A stretch of DNA of 64,000 nt from Stenotrophomonas sepilia (GTDB taxonomy: Bacteria; Pseudomonadota; Gammaproteobacteria; Xanthomonadales; Xanthomonadaceae). Positions 7,852 through 17,742 of the stretch are shown piece by piece. The DNA is taken from assembly GCF_003244875.1 (NCBI RefSeq), contig NZ_LXXZ01000040.1, forward strand, positions 246,091-310,090, given 5' to 3'. The notes under the pieces were generated by a model. It saw only the letters and a list, made by a program, of their open reading frames with translations, had not been told where the DNA came from and made no database searches. The first letter of the stretch is position 1, and the number at the start of each line of letters is the position of its first letter. The translations under genes were made by a program, and so were the position numbers.

Positions 7852-7923
7852 TGTCGGCCGCTGGCCGGCAACCTGATGATCTCCGGAAGCACCCTGCAGA
7901 TGCCGGCCAGCGGCCGGCACTAC
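7848..7923. repeat. SMAG repeat copy with tgccggccagcggccggca arms
   Basis: GTAGTGTCGGCCGCTGGCCG arm, a 36-nt spacer, and cggccagcggccggcactac arm. Near-identical to the copy at 8037-8112, including most of the spacer. A separate short hairpin follows at 7942-7962 (gtgccggcctacggtcggca). Confidence 0.85.
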
Positions 7924-8036
7924 CAGGCATCGTTCTGGCTTGTGCCGGCCTACGGTCGGCACCCACCCCACACGAGCACGCCGACCCATGATCCGCGGAC
8001 GCCCCATGCATCGCCTCGGCATGCCCACCGCTGGGG

Positions 8037-8112
8037 GTAGTGCCGGCCGCTGGCCGGCAACCCCGTGATCTCCGGAAGCACCGTGCAGATGCCGGCCAGC
8101 GGCCGGCACTAC
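8037..8112. repeat. SMAG repeat copy, direct repeat of 7848-7923
   Basis: Same arms and same spacer (tgatctccggaagcacc) as the preceding copy. A short hairpin gtgccgaccaaggccggcat follows at 8131-8150, and a similar one occurs at 41428-41447. No gene lies between 7852 and 8202. Confidence 0.85.
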
Positions 8113-8202
8113 CAGGCATCGCTTTGACCGGTGCCGACCAAGGCCGGCATCCACCGATGGCGGCTTTGCTATCCTTTCACCCCACGCCAGGGAGCCGTCC
8201 CG

Positions 8203-9258
8203 ATGCCATCGCTGTCGCCCCGCCGCCCACTGGTGCTGCTGGCCCTGTTCGTCGTGATGGCGGCGATCTTCCTGATCGACACCGTCACCGATTACGCGGT
8301 TGCCGCCGCCTGCTTCTACGCGGCAGTCATCCTGGCCGCATCGCGCGTGCTGGGCGCACGCGGGTTGATCACGCTTGCCCTGGCCTGCATCGCGCTGACC
8401 GGGCTGAGCTTCTTCCTGACCCGCTTCGGCACCTACCGCATCGGCCTGGTCAATTCGGTCATTGGCATGCTGGTGATCGGTATCACCACCTACCTTGCCC
8501 TGAACATGGAAGCGGCCAAGGCCGCCGTGCAGGAAGCACAGGGCCGCCTGCTGCGGGTAGCGCGCGCCTCCACCGTGGGCGAGCTGACCACCTCCATCGC
8601 GCATGAAGTAAACCAGCCGCTGGCGGCCATCGCCAGCAGCGCCGAAGCCTGCCAGCGTTGGCTCGCGCAGGATCCACCCAACGTGGACAAGGCGCGGCAG
8701 ACCGTGGCCCGCATCCTGGCCGATGCACATCGTGCCGGTGACGTGATCGCCCGCATCCGCGGCCTGACCCAGGGCGCGGCACCGCAGCGACGCGCCTTCG
8801 ATCTGAACCAAGCGGTGGAGGAAATGCTGGCGCTGTCGCGCAGCGAGCTGGACCGGCATGGCGTGGCCGTGGCACTGCTGCTGGACACCGAGCTGCCACC
8901 GGTGCAGGCCGATCGCGTGCAGGTGCAGCAGGTGATCGGCAACCTGATCCTCAATGCGGTGGACGCGATGGAGACCGTGCCCACCGCCGACCGACGCTTG
9001 TCCCTGCTGACCCGGCGCAACGGCCAGCGGATCAGCCTCAGTGTGCGTGACCGCGGCGTCGGCCTGCCCGCCGACCATCCCGAACGCGTCTTCGATGCCT
9101 TCTGGACCACCAAGTCGCACGGTCTGGGGCTGGGTCTCAGCCTGAGCCGCTCGATGATCGAAGCCAACGACGGCCAGATCCGTGCCGAACGACCGGCAGG
9201 CGGCGGTGCCTGCTTTGTGTTCGACCTGCCCATTGCCACGGACGCCCACCATGCGTAA
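8203..9258 (+). CDS. Sensor histidine kinase, membrane bound
   Basis: A 351-residue sensor kinase. Residues about 9-110 hold four to five membrane segments (LVLLALFVVMAAIFLIDTVT and following). They are followed by the phosphoacceptor box TSIAHEVNQPLAAIASSAEA, which is of the FixL/DctB type, then an N box GNLILNAVDAME and G boxes RDRGVGLP and GLGLGLSLSRSMIEA. No PAS domain is visible, so the signal is probably sensed by the membrane part. The start ATG at 8203 follows a GGGAG site. Its 3' end overlaps the FixJ-like regulator by 8 nt, so the two form a pair. Confidence 0.88.
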   Translation: MPSLSPRRPLVLLALFVVMAAIFLIDTVTDYAVAAACFYAAVILAASRVLGARGLITLALACIALTGLSFFLTRFGTYRIGLVNSVIGMLVIGITTYLALNMEAAKAAVQEAQGRLLRVARASTVGELTTSIAHEVNQPLAAIASSAEACQRWLAQDPPNVDKARQTVARILADAHRAGDVIARIRGLTQGAAPQRRAFDLNQAVEEMLALSRSELDRHGVAVALLLDTELPPVQADRVQVQQVIGNLILNAVDAMETVPTADRRLSLLTRRNGQRISLSVRDRGVGLPADHPERVFDAFWTTKSHGLGLGLSLSRSMIEANDGQIRAERPAGGGACFVFDLPIATDAHHA

Positions 9259-9892
9259 GCCGACTGCCGCCAACCCCGATCCGGCACCCATCGTCTATGT
9301 GGTCGACGACGATCCGTCGGTGCGCGCGGCACTGGAAGACCTGCTGGCCTCGATGGGCCTGCAGGTGCGGGCCTTCGCCTCCACCCAGGCCCTCCTCGAA
9401 CACGCGCTGGAAGACGCACCGGCATGTCTCGTGCTGGACGTGCGAATGCCCGGCCAGAGCGGTCTTGAATTCCATCGCACGATGGGCAACCACGGCCTGC
9501 AGCTTCCGGTGGTGTTCATCACCGGCCACGGCGACATCGCGATGGGTGTCAACGCGATCAAGGGTGGCGCCATCGAATTCCTGACCAAGCCCTTCCGTGA
9601 CCAGGAGCTGCTCGATGCCATCCACAAGGGCATCGAGATCGACCGCCAGCGCCGCCGCGAGGACAAGGCGCTCGGCGCGCTACAGCTGCGTTGGCACACC
9701 CTCAATGCCGGCGAGCGCGAGGTGGTCGATGGCGTGGTGCGCGGCCGCCTCAACAAGCAGATCGCCGCTGATCTCGGCGTCAGCGAGATCACGGTGAAGG
9801 TGCGCCGTGCGCAGGTGATGCGCAAGATGGGCGCACGCACCCTGGTCGACCTGGTGCGCATGTACGACCGCCTGCAGGCGGGTACGCCATGA
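9251..9892 (+). CDS. FixJ-family response regulator
   Basis: A 213-residue two-component regulator. The receiver domain has the acidic pocket DDD at residues 19-21, the phosphorylated Asp63 (VLDVRMPG), Thr91 and Lys113 (LTKPF). A LuxR-type helix-turn-helix follows (RGRLNKQIAADLGVSEITVK). This arrangement is that of FixJ/NodW regulators, partners of kinases with the HEVNQPL box just upstream. The start ATG lies within the kinase gene's last codons. The target genes are unknown. It overlaps the next gene by 4 nt (ATGA). Confidence 0.92.
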   Translation: MRKPTAANPDPAPIVYVVDDDPSVRAALEDLLASMGLQVRAFASTQALLEHALEDAPACLVLDVRMPGQSGLEFHRTMGNHGLQLPVVFITGHGDIAMGVNAIKGGAIEFLTKPFRDQELLDAIHKGIEIDRQRRREDKALGALQLRWHTLNAGEREVVDGVVRGRLNKQIAADLGVSEITVKVRRAQVMRKMGARTLVDLVRMYDRLQAGTP

Positions 9893-10440
9893 ACGTCCAC
9901 GTCGCGCTGCTGCGCGCGGTCAATGTCGGCGGCACCGGCAAGCTGCCGATGCGCGAACTGGTGGCAATGTGCGAGGACGCAGGCTTCGCCGATGTCCGCA
10001 CGTACATCGCCAGCGGCAACGTGGTGTTGCGCAGCTCGCTCGACGAAGCAGGCGTGCGCCAGGCCCTCGGCCAGCGGCTCCAGGCCTATGCCGGCAAGCC
10101 GGTGGGCGTGCTGGTGCGCACGGCCAACGAGATTGCCGGTGTGGTGGCACGCAACCCGTTTGCACAGGCGGCCGGCAACCGTGTGGTCGCCCTGTTCCTC
10201 GACGGCAGCCTGCCTGCCGATCCGCTGGACGGCGTGACCGGCCGGCGCGACGAACAGCTTGCACTCGGCACGCGCGAGATCTTCATCCACTACGGTGCCG
10301 GCATGGCCGACTCGCGCTTGCGGGTGCCCTATGCCCAGCACGGCACCGCCCGCAATATGAACACAATCGGCAAGCTTGCAGTGATGGCCGCAGCGCTTAC
10401 CTGGCCTGCCAGCAATCCGCGTGCTGGCCGGAGGCGGTAG
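9889..10440 (+). CDS. DUF1697 family protein
   Basis: A 183-residue protein of the DUF1697 family, function unknown. The opening MNVHVALLRAVNVGGTGKLP with MRELVAMCEDAGFADVRTYI and ASGNVVL is the diagnostic N-terminus, and TRNMNTIGKL-like text (ARNMNTIGKL) sits near the end as usual. It is translationally coupled to the response regulator by a 4-nt overlap, but that is unlikely to reflect a shared function. The C-terminal NPRAGRRR followed by TAG in a GTAG sequence may be a late extension. Confidence 0.88.
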   Translation: MNVHVALLRAVNVGGTGKLPMRELVAMCEDAGFADVRTYIASGNVVLRSSLDEAGVRQALGQRLQAYAGKPVGVLVRTANEIAGVVARNPFAQAAGNRVVALFLDGSLPADPLDGVTGRRDEQLALGTREIFIHYGAGMADSRLRVPYAQHGTARNMNTIGKLAVMAAALTWPASNPRAGRRR

Positions 10441-10509
10441 CGTCGACCCTCAGGCACTGCGCTGCGCTCGCGCTCCGTGGAGGCTGAAGCAGTGGGCGGA
10501 CCCAACGGG

Positions 10510-11682
10510 TCACGCCCGCTGCAAGCGGCGCTTCAATCGCGTATCCAGCAGCCCCACGCCCAGCAGCACCAGGCTGGTCAGCCATCCGGCGGCCAGCAGG
10601 TGCACGTGCGGTAGCATCAGCCCCAGCACCAGCAGCGCCACCGCGCCCAGCAGATGCGAGCGCGGCGCGTGCCCATAGACCACGCGTTTGTACAGGGCAC
10701 TGCCCAGCAGATAGATCAGCGGGCCTGCCACCATCACGCTGGCGTAAACCGTGGTGACGGCCACCCCCGGATGGTCCATGACCAGATCATTGCCCACCGC
10801 CGTGGCGATGATGCCGGCGATCAGCAATGCATGCACGTAGTGGAAGTTGGCGCCCATCCGTCCGGGGTCTTCGGCGTGGGTGATGGCCTCTGTGGCATCG
10901 CGGCTGGAGATGCCGAAGTACAGCCACCACATGGCAATCGTGCCGGCGAAGGTGGCCAACACCGCTGAAACCACTTCCAGGCTCCAATGCTCGACGTCGC
11001 TGAGCACGCCACCGGTGGCCAGCAACGTCTCGCCCAGTGCGACGATGACGAACAACTGGCAGCGTTCGGCCAGGTGCCCCCCCTCGATAGTCCAGTCGCG
11101 GGTGTGCGAACGACCCATGCCCGGGAACGCGAAGCCGAACATCGGCGAGATGTATTCGCAGGCCACCGCCACCGCCCACAATGCCAGGCGGAGGTTGCCC
11201 TCGGCCGCCGCGCCGGCCAGCCAGAGGCAGGCCGACACGCTGACCCAGGCCAGCATGCGGCGGAAGTTCGGTGCCAACGGATGGCTCCGGCCGACCTCCA
11301 GCAGCACGAACGCGGTGCGTCCGACCTGCATCGTGGCGTACGCCCCGGCGAAGATCCACGCACGATCGGCAAACGCCTCGGGAATGGACGAGGACATCAA
11401 CAACGCCAGCAGCATGGTGGCGAACAGCAGGCCGCGGATGCGCGGCGCCTCCGGGTCGAACCAGTTGCTGACCCAGCACGCGTACTGCCAGCCGAGCCAG
11501 ACCGCGAACCACAGCACCAGCGTCTGCAGTACACCGGCCAGGTCCAGGTGGTGCAGCAGATGGTGGCTGAGCTGGGTGACCGCGAATACGTAGACCAGAT
11601 CGAAGAACAGTTCTTCGTAGGTCACGCGGGCATGGTGGCCGTCGCGGTGGCGCAGCGCGGGCAAGCGCAGTCGGGTACGCAT
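10510..11682 (-). CDS. ltrA: Low temperature requirement protein A (LtrA family)
   Basis: A 390-residue polytopic membrane protein with about ten hydrophobic segments. The opening VTYEELFFDLVYVFAVTQLS is the signature of the LtrA family, named for a Listeria gene needed for growth in the cold; its biochemical role is unknown. Other conserved parts are AERCQLFVIVALGE and the HYVHALLIAGI region. The ATG at 11682 follows a GGAG site. The upstream 88-residue membrane protein ends 9 nt before it, so the two are probably co-transcribed. Confidence 0.9.
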   Translation of the reverse strand: MRTRLRLPALRHRDGHHARVTYEELFFDLVYVFAVTQLSHHLLHHLDLAGVLQTLVLWFAVWLGWQYACWVSNWFDPEAPRIRGLLFATMLLALLMSSSIPEAFADRAWIFAGAYATMQVGRTAFVLLEVGRSHPLAPNFRRMLAWVSVSACLWLAGAAAEGNLRLALWAVAVACEYISPMFGFAFPGMGRSHTRDWTIEGGHLAERCQLFVIVALGETLLATGGVLSDVEHWSLEVVSAVLATFAGTIAMWWLYFGISSRDATEAITHAEDPGRMGANFHYVHALLIAGIIATAVGNDLVMDHPGVAVTTVYASVMVAGPLIYLLGSALYKRVVYGHAPRSHLLGAVALLVLGLMLPHVHLLAAGWLTSLVLLGVGLLDTRLKRRLQRA

Positions 11683-11691
11683 GGAACTCCT

Positions 11692-11958
11692 TCAGCGCGC
11701 CAGGCGCCAGTACAGGAAACCGGCCAGCAACGCCGGCGCGGCAAACACCAGCAACAGGATCGGCAACTCCTCGCGTACCGCGTAACCGGCCTTGCTGACC
11801 CCCACCCACATGTTGGCCACGGCCACCAGCAGCCAGGTAGCGATGAAGGCGATCAGCGCCGTGGGCAGCTGCGAGGTGCCCACGCTCCAGAGACGGCCAA
11901 ACAGCAGGAACACGCCCAGCAGGAGCACGCCGCCGAGCATCACCATGAGCACATGCAT
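11692..11958 (-). CDS. Small membrane protein, 88 aa
   Basis: Three predicted membrane helices: residues about 1-22 (MLGGVLLLGVFLLFGRLW), 31-55 (TALIAFIATWLLVAVANMW) and 67-85 (LPILLLVFAAPALLAGFLYW). It has a strong AAGGAGG ribosome-binding site before the ATG at 11958. I know no function. It sits directly upstream of ltrA on the same strand and probably shares its promoter in 11959-12160. Confidence 0.75.
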   Translation of the reverse strand: MHVLMVMLGGVLLLGVFLLFGRLWSVGTSQLPTALIAFIATWLLVAVANMWVGVSKAGYAVREELPILLLVFAAPALLAGFLYWRLAR

Positions 11959-12127
11959 GGTCCACCTCCTTGAGCCTGGGAACAGGCTAGCCCCGGCCGA
12001 TTGTGCGCAACAGCCCGTGGAGATGGATTCACAGTCCAGAGCAAGCGAACAATCCCGGCATCGGCTGCGGCGACCTTATGGCAGCCATGAGTTATTCGCG
12101 AAACGGGCCGTCCAGGGTACGTGCTAG

Positions 12128-13030
<903 letters not shown>

Positions 13031-13034
13031 TCCT

Positions 13035-13136
13035 GTAGAGCCGAGCCCATGCTCGGCTTGCCGGCCGACAACAGCCGAGCGTAGGCTCGGCTATCCACAG
13101 GACGCGTCGAAGAGTGCCGGTCAGGACAACCGGCAC
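13035..13136. repeat. SMAG repeat plus convergent terminator-like hairpin
   Basis: 13035-13099 is a GTAG element with arms gccgagcccatgctcggc and gccgagcgtaggctcggc. At 13114-13136 a separate hairpin, gtgccggt-caggaca-accggcac, sits between the convergent blaL1 and DUF411 genes and may terminate both. Confidence 0.65.
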
Positions 13137-13146
13137 CCGCCGTCCA

Positions 13147-13686
13147 TCAGCCACCCTGCCCGTGCTGGGCAAACGGCTCGGTGCTGCCGTCGTTGCGCAC
13201 CAGCTCGACGGTGTACGGCTGCACGTAGCCATCCGGCATTTCCATGCCCGGCGAACCGGCCGGCATGCCGGGCAGTACCAGCCCGCGCGCGGCCGGGCGT
13301 TCGGCCAGCAGGCGCTTGATGTCCTCGGCCGGGATGTGGCCCTCGACCACATACCCGCCGATCTCGGCGGTATGGCAGGAGGCCTTGCCGACCGGCACGC
13401 CCAGGCGAACCTTGATCGGATTCATGTCATCGGTGTCGCGCACCTCGACCTGGAAGCCGGCGGCCTTCAGGTGGTCGACCCAGATGCCACAGCAGCTACA
13501 GCTGGCAGTCTTGTGCACGATGGCCACCGGCAAGACCGGATCGACCTTGGCCGGGCCGGCCTGGATCGGTGCCACCGGTGCTGCGCTGGCGATCGGTGCG
13601 GCGGCGGATTCTTCGGCGGCACGTGCACAGGCAGTCGTGGTCAGCACGGTGCCCAGCAGCAGGCCGAGGGAGAGAGTGCGGTTCAT
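13147..13686 (-). CDS. DUF411 metal-binding protein
   Basis: A 179-residue envelope protein. The N-terminus carries a signal sequence with a possible lipobox-like TTTAC, so it is exported and may be lipidated. The DUF411 domain begins at about residue 52 with the metal-binding motif TASCSCCGIWVDHL and continues through MNPIKVRLGVP, ASCHTAEIGGYVVEGHIPAEDI and GLVLPGMPAGSPGMEMP. The family is linked to copper handling and often lies in copper resistance loci. The start ATG at 13686 was chosen for the signal peptide. A Cys-rich CopL-like gene lies upstream on the same strand. Confidence 0.88.
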   Translation of the reverse strand: MNRTLSLGLLLGTVLTTTACARAAEESAAAPIASAAPVAPIQAGPAKVDPVLPVAIVHKTASCSCCGIWVDHLKAAGFQVEVRDTDDMNPIKVRLGVPVGKASCHTAEIGGYVVEGHIPAEDIKRLLAERPAARGLVLPGMPAGSPGMEMPDGYVQPYTVELVRNDGSTEPFAQHGQGG

Positions 13687-13802
13687 TGAGTAATTCCTTT
13701 GCAGAGGCGGACAACGCGGCCCGCCGCCCGCGCATCGAAGGCGCAGGCAGAGGCGAGAAAAAGTCGAACAGGCATGGCAGGCGCTTGAGCGCCTGCAGGA
13801 CA

Positions 13803-14144
13803 TCACACGATGGGGGGACGCAACGGGTCCGGCATCGGCGGCGATGCGCGTTGCTGGGAGCGCGCGGCTACAGGTGCCTCGCGCCACGGCGATGCGGGCG
13901 TTCCGCTCAACGTGGCCAGCATGCCAAGGCAGGCCGGCGGGCATTCGCACTCACCGCTCTGGCAGGCCGCCCGGGCCGCATCATCGCAGCAGCCGGCTGC
14001 CGCCAGCGCAGCCGCGTGTGGTGCAGCGCAGTGATCCTGGTTGCCCGACCCGCCGTACGAAGACGAGGCAAGCGCCAGCGCCGGTGCATTCAGCACCAGG
14101 GCAACGAGCAGCATCCATCGCAGCAGCAGGTCAGGCAGGTTCAC
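13803..14144 (-). CDS. CopL-like Cys-rich exported protein
   Basis: A small protein with a signal peptide (MLLVALVLNAPALALA) and a mature part rich in Cys and His, including HCAAPHAAAL, GCCDDAARAACQSGECECPPAC and a C-terminal RPPIV. This layout resembles CopL of Xanthomonas, a leader protein needed for copper-induced expression of copper resistance genes. The GTG at 14144 gives a normal signal peptide; a GTG at 14171, overlapping the upstream stop codon, is an alternative. The DUF411 gene downstream fits a copper context. The assignment rests on composition and length, so it is moderate. Confidence 0.55.
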   Translation of the reverse strand: MNLPDLLLRWMLLVALVLNAPALALASSSYGGSGNQDHCAAPHAAALAAAGCCDDAARAACQSGECECPPACLGMLATLSGTPASPWREAPVAARSQQRASPPMPDPLRPPIV

Positions 14145-14167
14145 CCGCCGATGATAGCCGATGCGCG

Positions 14168-16453
14168 TCACGCAATCGCCGCCGCCATCGCCCGCATCCG
14201 CACCGGGATCGACTTCGCTGCGGGTGTGCCGCTGATCCGGTCGTAGTAGTCCAGCGGCAGCAACGGATTCAGTTCCGGGTAGTAACCGGCCAGCGCGCCG
14301 CGCGGCATCGGGTAGTCCAGCACCGTCAGGCCCTCGATGCGGCGCTGCACGCCATCGCCGCTGATCGTCTCCAGGCTGACCAGCGCCTCCTTCTCCAGCC
14401 CGCGCGCCAGCCGGTCCTCGATGTTCATGAACAGCACCATGCGATCGTTGTACACGCCGCGATAGCGATCGTTGTAGCTGTAGATGGTGGTGTTGTACTG
14501 ATCATGCGAGCGCACGGTAGCCAACCGCAACAAGTCCGGATCGTGCACCGGATCGTCCACATCCAGGCCGGGCATCACCAGGATGTTGGCCTTGCCGTTG
14601 GGCGTGGGCCACACCCGGCGGCGCGGCGGAATGTCCAGGTGGAAGCCATGAGTCTGCTGGATGCGCTCGTTGAAGCCGGCGTAGATCTCCGGGTACACGG
14701 CAGCGATCAGCGCGCGGATGGAGGCATAGTCGTGCATGCAGCGCATCCAGTCGACCTTGCTGTGCGGCAGTGTGGCCATCGCCATGCGGCAGACGATCTC
14801 GACCTCGGGCAACACATCGGCACTGACCGGCTCGAGCACGCCGCGTGAGGCGGTCACGTTCGACATCGCGTCTTCGATGGTGACGAACTGCTCGCCGGCC
14901 GGCGTGACGATGCGCTCCGAGCGCGCCACCACCGGCAGGATCAGCGCATCGCGGCCATGAACCAGATGACCTCGATTGAGCTTGGTGGCGATGCCCACGG
15001 TCAGGTCCAGCCCACGCATCGCCTCGTACGCACGCGGCGTATCGGGCACCGCACGAATGAAGTTGCCCCCCAGGCCGATGAAAACCCTGGCGCTGCCCGC
15101 CAGCATCGCCTCGATCGACTCGACCACGTGGTGACCATGCTCACGCGGCGGATCGAAGCCGAACACCTGCTGCACGCGGTCCAGGTAGGCCGGCTTGGGC
15201 TTCTCGTCGATGCCGACGGTGCGGTCGCCCTGCACATTGGAATGTCCGCGGATCGGACCGATGCCGGCACCGGGCTTGCCGAAGTTGCCGCGCAACATCA
15301 GCAGGTTGGCCACCTGCTGCAGCAGGCGCGAGCCATACTGGTGCTGGGTCAGCCCCATGCCGTAGCAGATCACGGTGGCGTTGGAGCGGATGTAGATCTC
15401 TGCGCATCGGCGGATCTGCGCCTCCGAGATGCCGGACACCTGCACGATCTGGTCCCAGTCCTGCGCCATCACGTCTTCGCGCAGCGCCTCCAGGCCCACC
15501 GTGTGTTCCGACAGGAAATCATGGTCGAGCACGCGCTCGCCCTGTGCCTCACGCTCGAACATCACCTTCATCATGCCCTTGATCAGGGCCAGGTCGCCGC
15601 CGATGCGGATGTGCACGAACTCGCTGGTGATCGCGGTCGAGCCGAACGTGGCCATCTGCACCACGTCCTGCGGCTCGGCAAAGCGGATCAGCGCGCGCTC
15701 GGGCATGGGATTGACCGCCACGATCGGGATGCCGCGTTTGCGTGCTTCGACCAGGTTGCTCATCATCCGCGGCGAATTGGTGCCGGTGTTCTGGCCAATC
15801 ACGAAGATGGCCTCGGCGTGCTCGAAATCCTGCAGCACGATTGTGCCCTTGCCCACCCCGATGGCCGGCGGCAGCCCGCGGCTGGTCGGCTCGTGGCACA
15901 TGTTCGAGCAGTCCGGGAAATTATTGGTGCCGAACTCGCGCACGAAGATCGAATACAGGAACGCCGCTTCGTTGGGCGTGCGCCCGGAGGTGTAGAACTC
16001 GGCCTGGTGAGGACTGTCCAGCGCCTGCAGGTGGCGACCGATCAGTGCGAAGGCATCTTCCCAGCTGCACGGCACATAGTGGTCGGTGGCTGCGTCGTAG
16101 CGCATCGGCTCGGTCAGCCGGCCCTGCATCTCCAGCCAGTAGTCGGTCTGCGCCATCAGTTCGGTCACGGTATGCCGGGCGAACAACTCGCGGCCGGACC
16201 GGAACTCCGTAGCTTCCCAGGCCAGTGCCTTCGCGCCGTTCTCGCAGAACTCCAGCTTCCTGCGTTCGTCGGCATCGGGGAACGCACAGCTGGGGCACTT
16301 GAAGCCACCGGGCTGGTTCATCGCCAGCAATGCCTTCGACCCCTTGCCGATCACACTCTGCTGCAGCAGCACCTTGGCCGTGGCGCCGGCGGCACCCCAG
16401 CCTCCGGCGGGCTGGTTGTAGGGCTTGTAACGCGGCGGTTTCTGCTCGGACAT
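14168..16453 (-). CDS. YdeP/FdhF-like molybdopterin oxidoreductase
   Basis: A 761-residue enzyme of the formate dehydrogenase alpha-subunit-like family (YdeP branch). These proteins bind bis-molybdopterin guanine dinucleotide and are linked in E. coli to acid resistance; their true substrate is not known. The N-terminal CPSC segment (GFKCPSCAFPD) with Cys near FCENGAKA is the likely iron-sulfur site. Further family motifs are YTSGRTPNEAAFLYSIFVRE, NMCHEPTSRGL and LRGNFGKPGAGIGPIRGHSN. The ATG at 16453 starts the conserved protein. fdhD, needed to sulfurate such enzymes, is divergently transcribed 244 nt away. Confidence 0.88.
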   Translation of the reverse strand: MSEQKPPRYKPYNQPAGGWGAAGATAKVLLQQSVIGKGSKALLAMNQPGGFKCPSCAFPDADERRKLEFCENGAKALAWEATEFRSGRELFARHTVTELMAQTDYWLEMQGRLTEPMRYDAATDHYVPCSWEDAFALIGRHLQALDSPHQAEFYTSGRTPNEAAFLYSIFVREFGTNNFPDCSNMCHEPTSRGLPPAIGVGKGTIVLQDFEHAEAIFVIGQNTGTNSPRMMSNLVEARKRGIPIVAVNPMPERALIRFAEPQDVVQMATFGSTAITSEFVHIRIGGDLALIKGMMKVMFEREAQGERVLDHDFLSEHTVGLEALREDVMAQDWDQIVQVSGISEAQIRRCAEIYIRSNATVICYGMGLTQHQYGSRLLQQVANLLMLRGNFGKPGAGIGPIRGHSNVQGDRTVGIDEKPKPAYLDRVQQVFGFDPPREHGHHVVESIEAMLAGSARVFIGLGGNFIRAVPDTPRAYEAMRGLDLTVGIATKLNRGHLVHGRDALILPVVARSERIVTPAGEQFVTIEDAMSNVTASRGVLEPVSADVLPEVEIVCRMAMATLPHSKVDWMRCMHDYASIRALIAAVYPEIYAGFNERIQQTHGFHLDIPPRRRVWPTPNGKANILVMPGLDVDDPVHDPDLLRLATVRSHDQYNTTIYSYNDRYRGVYNDRMVLFMNIEDRLARGLEKEALVSLETISGDGVQRRIEGLTVLDYPMPRGALAGYYPELNPLLPLDYYDRISGTPAAKSIPVRMRAMAAAIA

Positions 16454-16697
16454 GTTCGGGAACCTGGCGGAAGGAACGCAGCAACGAACGGCACAACGCG
16501 GTCCGGCGGTGCATTCAGTGGCACGGCCAGCCGCACAGTCAAGCACGGCCCACGGCGCTTCGCCAGAGGGCACAGGCTGATTTCAGCACAACCTGCCATG
16601 GCAACGGTTACAGCCGCGTCTGCGCGCGACCACTGCGCTATCCTCGAAACCGCAGGCGGTGGCCCGCCCGCGTTTCTCCCTTGTCCGGACGCGCTGC

Positions 16698-17537
16698 ATG
16701 CCTGATTCGATCCCGCCGCACACCCCGCCTGCCGGCACCGCCCAACGCCCGTTGCAGCGCTGGCGCGGCGGCACGCAACAGCAGCGGGTCGACGTGGTGG
16801 CCGAGGAAGTGCCGGTGGCGCTGCGCTACAACGATGCCGCCTTTGCCGTGATGATGGCCACACCCTGTGATCTGGAGGACTTCGCACTCGGATTTTCGCT
16901 CAGCGAAGGCCTGATCAGCGCGCCCTCGCAGCTGCTGTCGATCGATATCCACCCACAGCTGGAAGGCATCGAGCTGCAGATGACCGTGGACGAGGCTGCG
17001 CCCGGCGCAAACCTCGACCCCGACAAGGGGCGCCTGCTGCCCGGCCGTGGTGGCTGTGGCCTGTGCGGCACGCGCCAGCTGGAAGAAGTGCTGCGCCCAC
17101 TGCCGCAGATCCGCGAGCGCCGCAGCTATTCCGCCACCGCCCTGCAGCGGGCGTTGGCCACCTTGGCGCAGCACCAGCCGATGAATGCGGCAAGCGGCTC
17201 GATCCACGCCGCGGCCTGGGCCGACGCCAGTGGGCGCATCGGCTGGGTACGCGAGGACGTCGGCCGCCACAATGCACTGGACAAGCTGATCGGTGCGCTG
17301 CACCACAACGAACACGCCATCGAAGGCGGCCTGCTGGTGATTTCGAGCCGGGCCAGCTACGAAATGGTCAGCAAGGCGGTGCGCGCCGGCGCCAGCGTGC
17401 TGGCGGCAGTGTCGGCGCCGACCGCGCTGGCGATCGACCTGGCCCGCAGTGCCGGCCTGTGCCTGGTCGGGTTCGCGCGGGAGAGCGGGTTCAATGTGTA
17501 TACCCATCCGGACCGGTTGCAGGCGGACGACCGGTAA
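16698..17537 (+). CDS. fdhD: Formate dehydrogenase accessory sulfurtransferase FdhD
   Basis: A 279-residue cytoplasmic protein that passes sulfur from IscS to the molybdenum cofactor of formate dehydrogenases. The catalytic pair is in the loop GGCGLCGT, Cys120 and Cys123, matching the family. Other conserved parts are EVPVALRYND, DLEDFALGFSLSEGLI, the GSIHAAAW segment, VREDVGRHNALDKLIG and SSRASYEMVSKA. The start ATG at 16698 was chosen over an upstream in-frame ATG because family members begin close to this point. It probably serves the divergent YdeP/FdhF-like enzyme. Confidence 0.93.
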   Translation: MPDSIPPHTPPAGTAQRPLQRWRGGTQQQRVDVVAEEVPVALRYNDAAFAVMMATPCDLEDFALGFSLSEGLISAPSQLLSIDIHPQLEGIELQMTVDEAAPGANLDPDKGRLLPGRGGCGLCGTRQLEEVLRPLPQIRERRSYSATALQRALATLAQHQPMNAASGSIHAAAWADASGRIGWVREDVGRHNALDKLIGALHHNEHAIEGGLLVISSRASYEMVSKAVRAGASVLAAVSAPTALAIDLARSAGLCLVGFARESGFNVYTHPDRLQADDR

Positions 17538-17548
17538 TCTCCGCTGCG

Positions 17549-17624
17549 TAGGGTCGACTATCACTCGTGGCGCGAGGTTTCCGGGCACCTGAAGGACGAG
17601 CAGTCGATTAACTGTCGCCTCTAC
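17549..17624. repeat. Second-type GTAG palindrome
   Basis: GTAGGGTCGACTATCACTCG at one end and gagcagtcgattaactgtcg followed by CCTCTAC at the other. Its reverse complement aligns with 3105-3178 (gtagag..gactgttagtcgactgctc). It differs from the SMAG arms and looks like a separate small repeat family. Confidence 0.6.
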
Positions 17625-17742
17625 CGCAACGGCTTCCGGGCCCCTCGCCCAGCCAAGGCGAAATCGTCGTAGTCCGATAGCCGACAATCGGCGCGCCACG
17701 CACCATCGAGGACACTCATCATGGTCCTTTCTGGAGTTCCCC

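Noticed and set aside
6964..9291. Long minus-strand frame spanning mgtC and the kinase gene
   Set aside because: It crosses two repeats and two well-supported genes and has low-complexity composition.
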